A DNA stretch of 64,000 nucleotides from JANWJE01 sp044326545 (lineage in GTDB: Bacteria > Chlamydiota > Chlamydiia > Chlamydiales > Parachlamydiaceae): contig JBIRBM010000009.1 in assembly GCA_044326545.1 (NCBI GenBank), positions 1-64,000 of the forward strand, given 5' to 3'. Shown in pieces: positions 26,601 to 36,549 of the stretch (the stretch's first letter is position 1; each line of letters opens with the position of its first letter). A model generated the notes under the pieces. It was not told where the DNA came from and did no database searches. It worked only from the letters and a program-made list of their open reading frames with translations. Both the position numbers and the translations under genes were made by a program.

Positions 26601-29600
26601 AACATCTCCGCGACACGATCATGACTCACTTTGCATAATCCTCCCACGTCAATGAGTGCTCGAGATTCCCTCTTTCCTTGCAAAGTCAAAATCTGATCAA
26701 GCAAGCTGCTAGTGAAATGTTCTGCATCTAAATTTTCAAATTTTTTGAAGTCAAGAGTCGAGGTAGACTGACAATTCTCTCTTCCCATAATCCCAATCGT
26801 CATATTTCCATCTGCACCCGGATCCTTTCGGATATTTTTAAATTGGAAAGAGGTGTCCCCTGAAGTTCCTGAAAATCCAATCACTTCATTGTGTAACATC
26901 CCTTGTTCATTTCGATCACTATTGGCTTTTCCTCCATCAAATTTTACCTGTTCGGCTACAACAACCCGTCCCATTATTCTTTTGAGGATGTTCATCTTTG
27001 CAAGACTCACAGTCGAGAAAAATTCTTGTCGCTTTTCTTTTCGTATCTGTAGATCTTCAATATCAGCAATCTTTCTTAGCTCACCAAGTAAGTCCATTTC
27101 CTCTATGGAAATAAAAAAAGAATCAATATCGCTTCTTCGCATAGCATCGATTAAAAATGAGAGATGAGGCTCATCCTCAATTTTTGTTGTAGAATCGTGA
27201 TAAAACCGGATCGTTGCAATCGCTGCAACCTCTAGACTTTCAAATTGGGAGCCCCGAGGCTTAGGAGTATTTGCGGCATTATAAGGCACGGCAATTAAAA
27301 GAGGGACTTTTAATGAGGGCTCCATTAATGGATTGGGAGTTGTGTTGTCATACTCTTTTGTTCCATCAACCTTTAATTCAAACCATGTACCAAAATCAGT
27401 ATTTGGCGCTTTATTGACAATCATGTCGAAAAGATGTGAATCTGTTAAAATTCCACGGCAAAGATAGAGCTCGGTCCTTTTTTCTAAAGGAAAATGAGGA
27501 GGCATCGGCTCATCTAAATGTGTCAGATAATTCACAATCGCTTTTCTGTTTTCAATGATGCCAAATGCATTCAATAAATCATCCGCAAGTGTCTTGCTAT
27601 TTGGATCACGCCTCACAATATTGATGATTGTTTCAAGGGGAAGAATCTCTTGAGGATTAATGGCCTTCTTCTCTCCTATCGTATAATTCACATCTGTACT
27701 GATAGGATCTTGAGTGGCATCTAATTCATCAAAAACAGTTAATGTTTTGATTGATCGGATCTCATTCAAAGTCTGAATGCAGTCCATCAATGCTCGGCTC
27801 TGCTCCGGATCGTTGATCACTTGATCAAGCATCGAAAGAAAAATTTTATTTTGATCTTCCAATGCATTGCGAACATAAGGGGCTTGAACAAGGATGTGCT
27901 TGCTGTCACGCACATCTTGATAAAAAAAGAGCCGTTTTTTCAAATCAGCAGCAGCGTCTTTTAAAGAACGAAGCCTTAAATTTTCTTTCCCCTCAACATC
28001 TTGTGCATCTGGAGCAATGTGATAGCGACTAAAATCATCAATAAATGCTTTTTTTCCTATCATTGTCTTTAAAAAATTTGAGAGATCCTCTTTGTTTTTT
28101 TCCAATAATGGTGCAGGAACAACATATTGCACAAGGGTGTGGCCATCTGCTCTGCCAAGGGCTATCAAAGGCATAAGAGCCGTTTTTCCAAATCCCATCC
28201 TTGCTTGAGCGGCGTCAATCTTATCACAATCATCAGGATTAGCAATCAGCAACCCTTTAAAGATGTTAATTTGGGCACTATTGCAGCGGAATCCAAATCG
28301 CTCTTCAAATAAAAGAAAGGCGCGCGCCATCCTTTGTTCTTCTAGCAGTTTCTCTTTGGGCATTTCTTTTAACTGTTTAGGTGTCGGTGTAAGAATGCTC
28401 AAATCATAATTGCGACGGGTGTGGAGGAGGACTAAAGCGGCTAATGGCTCTTTCTTTAAAAAATGATCCTGCAGGAGTAATGTCTGTGCATTTTCAAGAT
28501 GTTGTAACTCTGAGCGGTAAAAAAGCATACGGGTCATCGAGTTACGTAGATTATCTACAACTTTTTCCGCCTCTTTTTCACTGATTCCTGAGACATAAGG
28601 CAAAATCTCTGAATAATCATCGCATAAAAATGCATGTCGAACATCATCAATTGTCAACTTAACAGAAGTATTTAAAAAAAACTGAATATGAGCTTCTGCT
28701 TCAAGAGACGCCAGTTCCAATTCTTTTTTTTGCTCGTTGATCATCGTGTCTAAATCCGAGAATTTACCACTTTTTAAGTGATACGCTCCTCCATTTAAGG
28801 CCGCTTGGTTAAAAAATTGATCAAGTCTAGTCCAGATTTGTCCAATTTCATTCTGAGTAAAATGTCCTTCACCCAAATAGGTGCGGAAAAGATTTGCAGA
28901 AAACTGACTAGGCTCGGCTGATAATTGCCAATATTTTTGATGACCAACTGCAACAGATTGAATCCATTTTGATTCGATCAACCAATCAAAAAGATCTCGC
29001 ACATCTTGATGGGTGAAATCATGAACCCCTGTTTTGTTCTCGGTTAATCTAAACAGGCTCATCAAATTTTTTTCATCAAAGAGACCAAAATTTTCAAAAT
29101 AAAATCCCCTTTCTTGCGCAGCAGTCTCCTCTTCTGATCCATTTAAATGACGTAATCTTTTAATCAACTGATTTTGTGTCTGTTCTAATTGTCCTTCAAT
29201 GGTTTTTCTTTTCCAAACGATCGCGTTAGAACCCCCCATTTTCTCAATTGGCGAATCTTTTACATTTCCAACGAGGTTAAGATGTTGAATGTCTAAACCT
29301 TCTTTAACAGATTGATTCGGCACAAAAAGAGACTTTAACGACTCTATCATTGTAAATTCACATTTTACTTCCTTCCATGCACAGACAACATCCCGAGAAA
29401 CCGAATGCCCTTTCAATTGCCCAGCCAGTTGAAGAATTGATTGCTTAATGGTTTCAAGTTCTGCCACATTCCAGCCCGATAATTGGCCTCTTACAGTACA
29501 TTTTCGGCAAAGTTGCAGATGTTTCAAATACATCAGATGGAGGAGAAGCACCACCTCCTTCTGTTCGAATGTGGAAGACTCTTTTTTCTCAAATTTATCC

Positions 29601-32600
29601 TTCAAAAGGATTAAATCTTTTTCCTCCTTAACTGTCAGAGGCTCAGTGATTTTAATCGAAGATAAAAGAGTAAGAGAATCGTGGATTAGCGTTGAATCTG
29701 ACCCGGCCAAATAGAACGCTCCTGAGACAGATGTTGGCCGAAGCTTTTGATTAACTCCTATCTGGTAAGCAAAATAAGGAGGGGGTATCAACCGAAGGGC
29801 TTCACAATTTTTTTCAACTTCTAATAGATGCTTTCTTGCTTGATCTAACTCTTTCCAGCTTTGAACTGCTCCATTTCCTCCAACAGATAATTCTGACAAA
29901 TATTTTTCTTTCGCTAATTTGAAATTTTCCATCGCTTTTTGATAGGCAAGCTGTTGCGTTTTTAACGCTTCACTGTCACTCTCTATTCCTCGCACCAGAA
30001 GGATTCGACCTTCAATCTCCATTTTTTCTTCTTCTAACTGAACAAGTTCTTGGTTAAGTTGCACAAGCTTATGTTTTCGAAAAAGAGCCGTTGCTTCTTC
30101 TGTCTTAGCTGAGGGAAGATTTTCTTTTTGAATCAATGCGATCTGTTCTTTTACTTCTTTGAGCCGATCTTCGATCATCTTTAATTTCGTTTTCACATCA
30201 TCTGAGAGAGTTTTTGTCAGGATAAAATCTCCATCATTTTCCTTCACTAATTGCATCCCATCATAATCCCCTCCTTGACATTTTCCATCCTCTCCAAGAT
30301 GGATGCCAAGAGTTGGAATCCAATAACCTTCAGTGCTTTGCAGTATTTCACCAACAGGAAAAATATGTTGCAATTTTTGAATAAGCCAATTAGCATGAGG
30401 ATCTGAAATAAGTTGAACATCTTCTTTGTCTTTGGTTTTCAAAGTCCATCCCTTCCCCTCTTTTGTTAATTTTGCAATAGGCATTCCTTCCTGATCATAT
30501 CCATAAATATGATGTTCACTATCCATCCAGTACTGTTTAATTCCTAAACGATCTCTTACAGCGGCCGGAAGCTTTTGCACATCATCAAAAGGAATATGCT
30601 GCAACATTTGAGACCCCCCTTCCAACATCTGCATTCTTCTTTGAATCACTAAACCTGCGGGTGTCTCTTTTAGGATAATCTGAGATTGACCAAATTCAGC
30701 ATAAACATAAAGATTTCCCATCTTTTGGAATGGCAAATCTTGTAATTTCAATCGTTGCATCGAATGATCGATCTTGATTGATCCCGGAAGTGTGGTGGAT
30801 CGACTATTTCCCCGATAGATCACACCGTATTCGACATCCCAATTCAGATTCCCTGAAAAGGAAACAAAACCGCCCCCCTCTTTGATTGATTTTAGATTGG
30901 TAGAGGGATTGACAATCAATGATTGTCCTTCAAATTTTTTTTGTTTCTGATAGTCAAGAGATTTGGCAAGGAGAATCTCCGCTCCTCCATTTTTTTCGAT
31001 ATCATTGATCCATTTTTTTAATTCATCGTTAACCTCTCGCATACTGCAAAGAGCCGCATGAAATTCTTTTTTATATTCAAAATTGTGCTCAAATGCTTCT
31101 TTTATTGATTCAGATGCTTGATCCAGCATTAATTCATAAGCAAGTCGGGCACACCCAATTTCAGCGAAAAGATGATTCAATCTGGTTTGATCAACCGTTT
31201 CTTTTGCCAGTTCTCTCTTGAGTGCTTCCACATTTGAACGGATCGTCAAGGCAAATCCAAAAATCCGATCTTGCCCTTCCAAGCTCTCTTCATTCACCAG
31301 ATGCTCAATAAATCCTTCGATATCACACATATCTTGTTTGGTTTGAATATCAAGTTTTGCCTTTAACTGCTTCAAAAAGAGGGAAGTCGGAATTTTTAAT
31401 ATTGACTTTCCTTTTTTTTCAAAATTTTCACTCGTTTCAATCGCTCTCTGGATCCATTTTTCTAATAATGCTCTCTCTGCCCGAGAAGATTCTTTATACC
31501 CTTCCAACACAGCTCGCTCAAAAAATTCTCTTCCCTGTATGCTTCCAAGCTTTTCTTTCGTTTCAATCTCATTCCAATTTTTTAGCGAATAATAATGAAA
31601 AAAACGATGAATAAAAAGACTGATTCCAGAACGCATCTCGAATCGATCAGCCATTTCTCTGACTTTATCATCATTTCGAAGAGTTTTAGCATATTCATGA
31701 AGGGAATCTTGGATTGCTGAAACACCAGCTTTAAGGCACTCTAATCCGACAGGGGATCTTATCATCGCCTGCTGAATCTGATGAATATGATCTAAAATCT
31801 TGTCAGGAGGATTAACATCCTCGTCTTCAACTTTCATTTGAGTCAATAGATGAGATAGATCGGATGAGGTCTGGATGAGGAGGCGCTGCCATTGCTTGGC
31901 GATCTCAAAAAACTGCTTCTTCACTTGAGGACGCCCATCTTTTTGCGACGCGAGCAGTCCGATTGTGAGCAAGCCATTTAATAACTCGGTTCTTTCACTA
32001 TTGTCAATCAGAGCCATCGCCTCTTCTAAACTGATTCTATTGCCATTTGTTAAACACTCAAGAAAAGCTAAGGAAAAGGGATGTAAATGGTGTTGCGAAA
32101 TAGAAAAATCAGCATATTTTGCAAACGTCTTCACTGTTTGAGTGATAAATGTCAACACGCGTTCCTTTTGATTCTCTAAGCCGCTTTCACTTTTAAGTTT
32201 TTCCAAATGAGTTAATGAAGCGGTGATATATTCATTGAATGATTCCTCTGTCACAGATGAGGATGCATCTAAAACAGGAGGAGGATTTTGACGCAAAAAA
32301 AGGAGAGTGCTGGATAAAATGCCCTCTTTTCCATCAAGACCTGAATCGAATTGTTGACTCAATCCATCAAATGCGGGGACACTTTCCATTTCTTGTGTTG
32401 CAAAAAATGGATAACTGATCATGTTTTTTTCTATAGATGCGAGATTGCCTTCTTTTTCTTTAGCGATAAGTGGATGGAATCTTGGTTTAAAACGTTTCGA
32501 TCTAAAAAATTTACCCAATTTTTTCAATGAGATCTCTTCCTTATCGAGTTGGACCCTAATCGCCTCTTTAGTGGGTCTGATTTGCTCAATGATTTCAGCA

Positions 32601-35600
32601 GAAAGATCAACGGGAAAATCAAGCAATTGAAAATCAAGCATCCGATGTCCAGTCTTTTCTTTTAACCATTTCTGAAATTCATTTTGACATGTTTTTAATA
32701 CCTCTTCGTTGGTTTTGCCTTGAAATTGTTTAAAATAAACAGGCCCCAGATGTTTTACCCACACTTTAGCTAAATCGGTCACCCAAGCAGTTTTTAATTC
32801 TTTCCAATCAGACGGGGATGATTCGTTTCCTTGCAAAAGCGAAGCGAGGTTGCTCAACTGAGTCACATCTGCTAAAGCCCCGGCAATTTCTAAGAAACTT
32901 TCTTCCCCCTTTTGCACCAGACGCCCCTGTTTTTCGAGGATCCGGCTAACCAAAAGCTGAGAATATTCTTTCTCTAGATAATCACAATATGCTTTTGTCA
33001 CTAATTGAATATCATCTTTGGTACTGCCCGCGCTTGATTTTGGCAATTGTCGTTTCAGTTTATCCGATCTTTGATCAGATTTTGCGATATCAAACATGAG
33101 AAAAAAGGCTGGATTTTTTTTCAACTCTCGATGAACCTCGGCATGAATCTGACTTTTTTCCTCATCCATGAGTGTTTGATATAAATCTCTCATCAAAGAC
33201 TGGTAGAGATCTGCTTGAAATTCACGAATCAAGATCTCTCGTTTAGAAGCATCCATTCTCCACCGGACTAACTGATCGTGAACGGCAATGAAGCGTGCTC
33301 CAATTGCTCTGATATCAGCATTGAGGTCTACTGCTCCCCATCTTTCTTTTAAGTCTTTTAGCCCGACTTGTTTTCCATTCAATCCAAGATTTTCTTTTAC
33401 ACTTCCCATCAACCCTTCAAGGTGAAAACGGTAGGTCTCAATTTTTATCGTTTCAAAATTTAAATGCTTTCGTCGAGCTTTTAATCTTTTTGTTTCACGC
33501 AGTTTTATTTCAGGGTCAAGATCAATCTGATGATCGATGAATCTCAATTCTTGCATTAAATCACTTAATCGCTCGTTCGCTTTTTTATCCTCCCGCTCGA
33601 ATTGAGCTAACTGTTTTTTTAATGTTTCTTCGGTTTCATTAATCAGTCTCTCTTGCTTTTCAGTGATGACTCTTCTTTGTAATTCAATGAGTTGCGGGAA
33701 CATTAATTTGGCTGAATGGGAGATAAAACGATCTTCATGCAAATAGGAGAGATTTTCGATAACAATAGGATCAGCTAACGCTTGTGAATGACGCTCTAAT
33801 AACTTCAAGTAGGTGGTGCTCTCCATCTCGCGGCGGGTGCCGCCTATAAACATTTCGACCATTCTCACTTTTTTTCGACCATTGTGGAAGCTATTGACAA
33901 TCGTCACATCAGCCAAATCCTCAGTGCTCACGTTGTGCGTTCTTAGAGCTTCGGCCTCACTTATTTTACGAAGAGCGTACGAGTCTTTTTCTTTAACAAC
34001 AATTCTTCTATTAATTTTTAATTTTTGAATATTATGAGAGATGAGCTTGGCTGCACTTTTAAAAAATTGAACCCCGCTTGAGGCAATTTCATTCTCAGGA
34101 ACAGAAACCAAATAAAGGCTTTCCTCTTTTAATTCTTGAGGTGTAAGAATAATTTTATCTTGATTTCGAATCTCTTCAATTTCTTTTTCTGTCACCCCAC
34201 CAATCGCTTGGGCAGCTTCCATCATTTTATCCAAACACCATTCATTGACAAAACGGCCAAATTTAGTATAAAGGCGATCCCCTAACACATCGAGTTGATT
34301 GGTCTGCATTCTTTGTGCATAGCAAACGTTAGATTCTGCCGGTGTGCGCAAGCTGGGAACAAATTGAATGCTATCTGGAGCTATCGCTCCAAATGCTTGA
34401 ATCGTTTTTTCCCATTTATTGATTTTGGGCTTTACCTGGTAATATTTGTCTAATTTCCCCCCTAGCCATGACAATAAATGTTTGCAGGCAGGATCTTTTT
34501 CATATGCATTGATTAATGTCTTTTCAAAAGAAGGTCCAAATAAACTGCCTATTTCGTGAAGATATTCTTTTTCTGCTCTTCGATCCTTTTCTCTCTCTTC
34601 CCCTATTTGACGAGAAAAAACTCCATGAAAATAGTCTTCGCCTTTTGCATAAAGAGCATTTTCATGAACTTTGATTTGTAACGTCATTTTCATTGGTTCG
34701 ACTGAAAAATATCTTGAGGCGAAACTTAATTTTCCAAAAATCCCGCTCGTTGCTTGTAAAGTACTTTCAATTGCGCCACTATTATCGTGCAATTTAATCA
34801 CAAATTCATGATCTTCCGTCTTTTCAATTCCTATTCTCATTGCATGGAAATAATGCCCATAATCTAGGTATATTGTTTGACCTGTTTTCAAATCACCGCA
34901 TTTATTGACTAGATGCCGAGCAACCACACGAATATTTTCATCTCGTGTTTGATAAATCTCTTTTGTCTTCTCTATCACTTTATCTTTGATAAGATTTAGA
35001 AGATCATCATCCAAATTTTTGTCTAAATCTTTAATGTCTTTTTTTCTCAAAAGATAAGGTTTTAATGTCTTTTTTTTGTCTGAATTCAGCTGACTTCCCT
35101 TGACAAGTTCTCGCAAAACAATCAGAGTGATTTCTTCAGGACCGAGAGTGATGTCCATCGCGTTTACCGCTTCATTGATCTCCTGTCCATTTTTAATCCC
35201 TCGATAGTAATCCTCGAGCTTTTCAATTTCAGTTCCGGATAAATCGTATTTTTTCTGTAATTTTAAACGGTTTTTTAGATCTGTTATCTCTTCAAGCGCT
35301 TGTGTTTCAAAAGCTGTTGTCAATCGTGCAAATCCTCCAACATCATAAGCGGGATGCCGACCGGTTCTTGAAGCCACAATATTCGTCACGGTCATTCCTA
35401 ATGCATGGGTCACCTGATTGATGGGGGTATTTGCGTATGCAAAATCATCTCTTGCTTTATCACGTAACTCTCTTATGATTTGCAAATCTCTTGGAGAGGA
35501 ACTTTGAGGCTTGAGAATTTCCATTTGCACTTTCTCTGTCCAATCAAACTGTCCGTTGTCAGTTAATGGTTTGACTCTCCCTTTCAAATAGCTTTTCGGA

Positions 35601-36379
35601 TCAGCTTTTCCAAGATAATCAATGATTGCTTTAAGACTCATAGATCTCAGGAAGTCAAATAGCGAAGTAATAGCAGATAAAATTCTATTAAAAGTGCCTC
35701 CCTTTGAAATCGTTGTGACCCTCTTTTTTAAAGGGATGTTCTCCTTTTTTACTTTTTTGACAAGATCTCTGACAATACTCTGTATCTTGAGGAATAGTAA
35801 TCTTACTTCAACAGGTTCAATATCTGTTTGTTGCTTTAAGTGAATGTTTAATTGATTAAAAATTTTTTCCTTGAGATGGGCGAATTCAGGTTCATTGACC
35901 ATGAGAATTCTGGCCTGGCAAGCGGCAAGCTCTGCTTGTGACATTTGATTAAATAGAATCTCTTGCCCCTCCTCTTCATCGTCAAAGCTAGACAATAGAG
36001 AGATTAACTCTTTATTTAATATCGAAAGAGAGCGATCAGAGATTTTGCTCACAATAGAATCATTCCCTTCAAGCTTAGTTACGCGAAATTCAGATTTGAC
36101 AGGGGTATCTAAAAATAATGCTTTCTCCTTAAAAAGCAACTCAACCTTAAGATCCAAGAACGCTCTGATCACCTGTTTATCCTCAACAGTGTTTAAAATT
36201 TCAATTTCGAGCTCTTGAAATGCTCTTCCTCCTTTTTCTTTCAAAAAATCTCTTAAAACCAATCGTAATTGATCGGGCGTCATTATTTTCAAAGAATCTT
36301 CTAAACTTAAATCAATAGATTTTTTTTCATTAGATTTCATTTTAAATAAAACGGCGTTAAAATCAATTTTGTTGCTCAT
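23639..36379 (-). CDS. Giant 4246-residue protein with P-loop/helicase-like core (DUF3638/DUF3645-like)
   Basis: One uninterrupted frame covers a fifth of the window. The core lies at about residues 2700-3200. ARMGFGKTALMP (K2732) is a Walker-A-type loop in the QMxMGEGKS-like form of the eukaryotic DUF3638 giants. VFDELDATQDP (D2884-E2885) sits where a DExD box belongs, and GFSGTSGD (3168-3175) resembles the FSGT motif of the same group. The DUF3645 relationship is recalled, not searched. The N-terminal ~2700 residues are mostly helical; one compact segment contains GHYFHAMRIGI (H509). A low-complexity Ala-Gln tract lies at about 3571-3597, and the C-terminus (about 3840-4150) is coiled coil. 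There is no signal peptide, membrane span, carrier or adenylation domain, which excludes NRPS/PKS. The ATG has only a weak GGAT. Nucleotide-driven remodelling of a host target is possible but unproven. Confidence 0.75.
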   Translation of the reverse strand: MSNKIDFNAVLFKMKSNEKKSIDLSLEDSLKIMTPDQLRLVLRDFLKEKGGRAFQELEIEILNTVEDKQVIRAFLDLKVELLFKEKALFLDTPVKSEFRVTKLEGNDSIVSKISDRSLSILNKELISLLSSFDDEEEGQEILFNQMSQAELAACQARILMVNEPEFAHLKEKIFNQLNIHLKQQTDIEPVEVRLLFLKIQSIVRDLVKKVKKENIPLKKRVTTISKGGTFNRILSAITSLFDFLRSMSLKAIIDYLGKADPKSYLKGRVKPLTDNGQFDWTEKVQMEILKPQSSSPRDLQIIRELRDKARDDFAYANTPINQVTHALGMTVTNIVASRTGRHPAYDVGGFARLTTAFETQALEEITDLKNRLKLQKKYDLSGTEIEKLEDYYRGIKNGQEINEAVNAMDITLGPEEITLIVLRELVKGSQLNSDKKKTLKPYLLRKKDIKDLDKNLDDDLLNLIKDKVIEKTKEIYQTRDENIRVVARHLVNKCGDLKTGQTIYLDYGHYFHAMRIGIEKTEDHEFVIKLHDNSGAIESTLQATSGIFGKLSFASRYFSVEPMKMTLQIKVHENALYAKGEDYFHGVFSRQIGEEREKDRRAEKEYLHEIGSLFGPSFEKTLINAYEKDPACKHLLSWLGGKLDKYYQVKPKINKWEKTIQAFGAIAPDSIQFVPSLRTPAESNVCYAQRMQTNQLDVLGDRLYTKFGRFVNEWCLDKMMEAAQAIGGVTEKEIEEIRNQDKIILTPQELKEESLYLVSVPENEIASSGVQFFKSAAKLISHNIQKLKINRRIVVKEKDSYALRKISEAEALRTHNVSTEDLADVTIVNSFHNGRKKVRMVEMFIGGTRREMESTTYLKLLERHSQALADPIVIENLSYLHEDRFISHSAKLMFPQLIELQRRVITEKQERLINETEETLKKQLAQFEREDKKANERLSDLMQELRFIDHQIDLDPEIKLRETKRLKARRKHLNFETIKIETYRFHLEGLMGSVKENLGLNGKQVGLKDLKERWGAVDLNADIRAIGARFIAVHDQLVRWRMDASKREILIREFQADLYQSLMRDLYQTLMDEEKSQIHAEVHRELKKNPAFFLMFDIAKSDQRSDKLKRQLPKSSAGSTKDDIQLVTKAYCDYLEKEYSQLLVSRILEKQGRLVQKGEESFLEIAGALADVTQLSNLASLLQGNESSPSDWKELKTAWVTDLAKVWVKHLGPVYFKQFQGKTNEEVLKTCQNEFQKWLKEKTGHRMLDFQLLDFPVDLSAEIIEQIRPTKEAIRVQLDKEEISLKKLGKFFRSKRFKPRFHPLIAKEKEGNLASIEKNMISYPFFATQEMESVPAFDGLSQQFDSGLDGKEGILSSTLLFLRQNPPPVLDASSSVTEESFNEYITASLTHLEKLKSESGLENQKERVLTFITQTVKTFAKYADFSISQHHLHPFSLAFLECLTNGNRISLEEAMALIDNSERTELLNGLLTIGLLASQKDGRPQVKKQFFEIAKQWQRLLIQTSSDLSHLLTQMKVEDEDVNPPDKILDHIHQIQQAMIRSPVGLECLKAGVSAIQDSLHEYAKTLRNDDKVREMADRFEMRSGISLFIHRFFHYYSLKNWNEIETKEKLGSIQGREFFERAVLEGYKESSRAERALLEKWIQRAIETSENFEKKGKSILKIPTSLFLKQLKAKLDIQTKQDMCDIEGFIEHLVNEESLEGQDRIFGFALTIRSNVEALKRELAKETVDQTRLNHLFAEIGCARLAYELMLDQASESIKEAFEHNFEYKKEFHAALCSMREVNDELKKWINDIEKNGGAEILLAKSLDYQKQKKFEGQSLIVNPSTNLKSIKEGGGFVSFSGNLNWDVEYGVIYRGNSRSTTLPGSIKIDHSMQRLKLQDLPFQKMGNLYVYAEFGQSQIILKETPAGLVIQRRMQMLEGGSQMLQHIPFDDVQKLPAAVRDRLGIKQYWMDSEHHIYGYDQEGMPIAKLTKEGKGWTLKTKDKEDVQLISDPHANWLIQKLQHIFPVGEILQSTEGYWIPTLGIHLGEDGKCQGGDYDGMQLVKENDGDFILTKTLSDDVKTKLKMIEDRLKEVKEQIALIQKENLPSAKTEEATALFRKHKLVQLNQELVQLEEEKMEIEGRILLVRGIESDSEALKTQQLAYQKAMENFKLAKEKYLSELSVGGNGAVQSWKELDQARKHLLEVEKNCEALRLIPPPYFAYQIGVNQKLRPTSVSGAFYLAGSDSTLIHDSLTLLSSIKITEPLTVKEEKDLILLKDKFEKKESSTFEQKEVVLLLHLMYLKHLQLCRKCTVRGQLSGWNVAELETIKQSILQLAGQLKGHSVSRDVVCAWKEVKCEFTMIESLKSLFVPNQSVKEGLDIQHLNLVGNVKDSPIEKMGGSNAIVWKRKTIEGQLEQTQNQLIKRLRHLNGSEEETAAQERGFYFENFGLFDEKNLMSLFRLTENKTGVHDFTHQDVRDLFDWLIESKWIQSVAVGHQKYWQLSAEPSQFSANLFRTYLGEGHFTQNEIGQIWTRLDQFFNQAALNGGAYHLKSGKFSDLDTMINEQKKELELASLEAEAHIQFFLNTSVKLTIDDVRHAFLCDDYSEILPYVSGISEKEAEKVVDNLRNSMTRMLFYRSELQHLENAQTLLLQDHFLKKEPLAALVLLHTRRNYDLSILTPTPKQLKEMPKEKLLEEQRMARAFLLFEERFGFRCNSAQINIFKGLLIANPDDCDKIDAAQARMGFGKTALMPLIALGRADGHTLVQYVVPAPLLEKNKEDLSNFLKTMIGKKAFIDDFSRYHIAPDAQDVEGKENLRLRSLKDAAADLKKRLFFYQDVRDSKHILVQAPYVRNALEDQNKIFLSMLDQVINDPEQSRALMDCIQTLNEIRSIKTLTVFDELDATQDPISTDVNYTIGEKKAINPQEILPLETIINIVRRDPNSKTLADDLLNAFGIIENRKAIVNYLTHLDEPMPPHFPLEKRTELYLCRGILTDSHLFDMIVNKAPNTDFGTWFELKVDGTKEYDNTTPNPLMEPSLKVPLLIAVPYNAANTPKPRGSQFESLEVAAIATIRFYHDSTTKIEDEPHLSFLIDAMRRSDIDSFFISIEEMDLLGELRKIADIEDLQIRKEKRQEFFSTVSLAKMNILKRIMGRVVVAEQVKFDGGKANSDRNEQGMLHNEVIGFSGTSGDTSFQFKNIRKDPGADGNMTIGIMGRENCQSTSTLDFKKFENLDAEHFTSSLLDQILTLQGKRESRALIDVGGLCKVSHDRVAEMLFDKLVKTNALKVNPPLKGIIFFDSISNHLKVMQSNGWGGFEVVNYTDKHRKESNNKGSYFTFYDQAHSRGADIAQMDGAHAILTFSSEVTNSDWKQAIMRMRKIINPASKQNYSVILTRKADDQIKKELKMSSLIISSVIKGQDIALWLRKEEIERAAKGIAMTVKKEYESVIKNAIMQQQAKITQALYAKGNPTREQTIIFNQFIKKIGGISEFVQVTSDELSGKYGLTANKVDRNTYLNNLQDNLNSRLNQLFIEVEFANKQLGVAISSDEEARKPYREMGKRIGDMRREQLPAIFLTPGQHALAVVHSEAQAQAQAQAQAQGEAQAQAHAYAQVMVDDDLSPLDFKLVDKTYDSPDLTFIRKDNNRLAYEMGHMHHLFSREDLIVCSPAYVKKNTGIEDDLLPPIHYFLYDARAETGAPRFYLVDQEEAALFKMHEELYQGISLFDVRDFEKGGWKPVIGKNIDLTLLLNDECCRKILFLSDKIGIRPPLSLDGIAQQLQGVTQRSELEPTLLLKKASDGIQNLFHFEKWGYAGKTTTTIPVEISREGGRRHLSLNFGHQKIKIHEILHDRMQQLIQKKEPGGILNGVKKQIEEEMEALIARRNELENQLKKKIIDKTTKTRDLNITTKIKQREIEEAISEAGQVEKLTKDFSAGAREIVFRNANDLQKKLIKLTGFIEEFKIKLDLEEKAAEFNELIILGLTPKKKQDKKRFDAYLDNFEEYDKNRISAMKIRSEIDELERNLTPEVLNYHTSMSNVLKGVVLSHEQIEELETLKNEYKKTESALKEKYTPGALTSQQVDLEERITDPLLTNALINLDNKIEKVKEEIDTIVKKIGQIRLKINQEIEEIRKEILSSEQRLLEVKHSKFAIDKTLKEQEGVVKKWLGYNISLTQESKENFCESCLTLSSVLLLEQGQTFSTVMEFQPPKFHHQYHDLELQRSDRLGLDSNERSVARLNDSAYRFVIHAAQEPRKRGLVFEDVQ
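25608..25667 (-). repeat. Hexanucleotide repeat coding Ala-Gln
   Basis: Ten or so imperfect 6-bp units (GCCTGA/GCTTGA and variants on the plus strand) encode alternating Ala-Gln in the giant protein, at about residues 3571-3592. Gain or loss of units keeps the frame, so length may vary between strains. Confidence 0.8.
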
Positions 36380-36549
36380 GATAAATCCATTATCTAAAAA
36401 ACCGAGTTGATAACCAACAACACCATTATAAAATAAAATAATTAAAGTTTTATAAACATATATTGATTCAAGTCAAAATGCGAATGACGATATGTATTGC
36501 AAGAACTGTACCACGTTTTGTTAAGAACCTGTGTTCAAATTCAAGTGGC

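Noticed and set aside
23639..36379. NRPS/PKS or adhesin interpretation of the giant gene
   Set aside because: No carrier, adenylation, ketosynthase or beta-helix repeat motifs and no signal peptide are visible; the motifs that are visible are P-loop/helicase-like.
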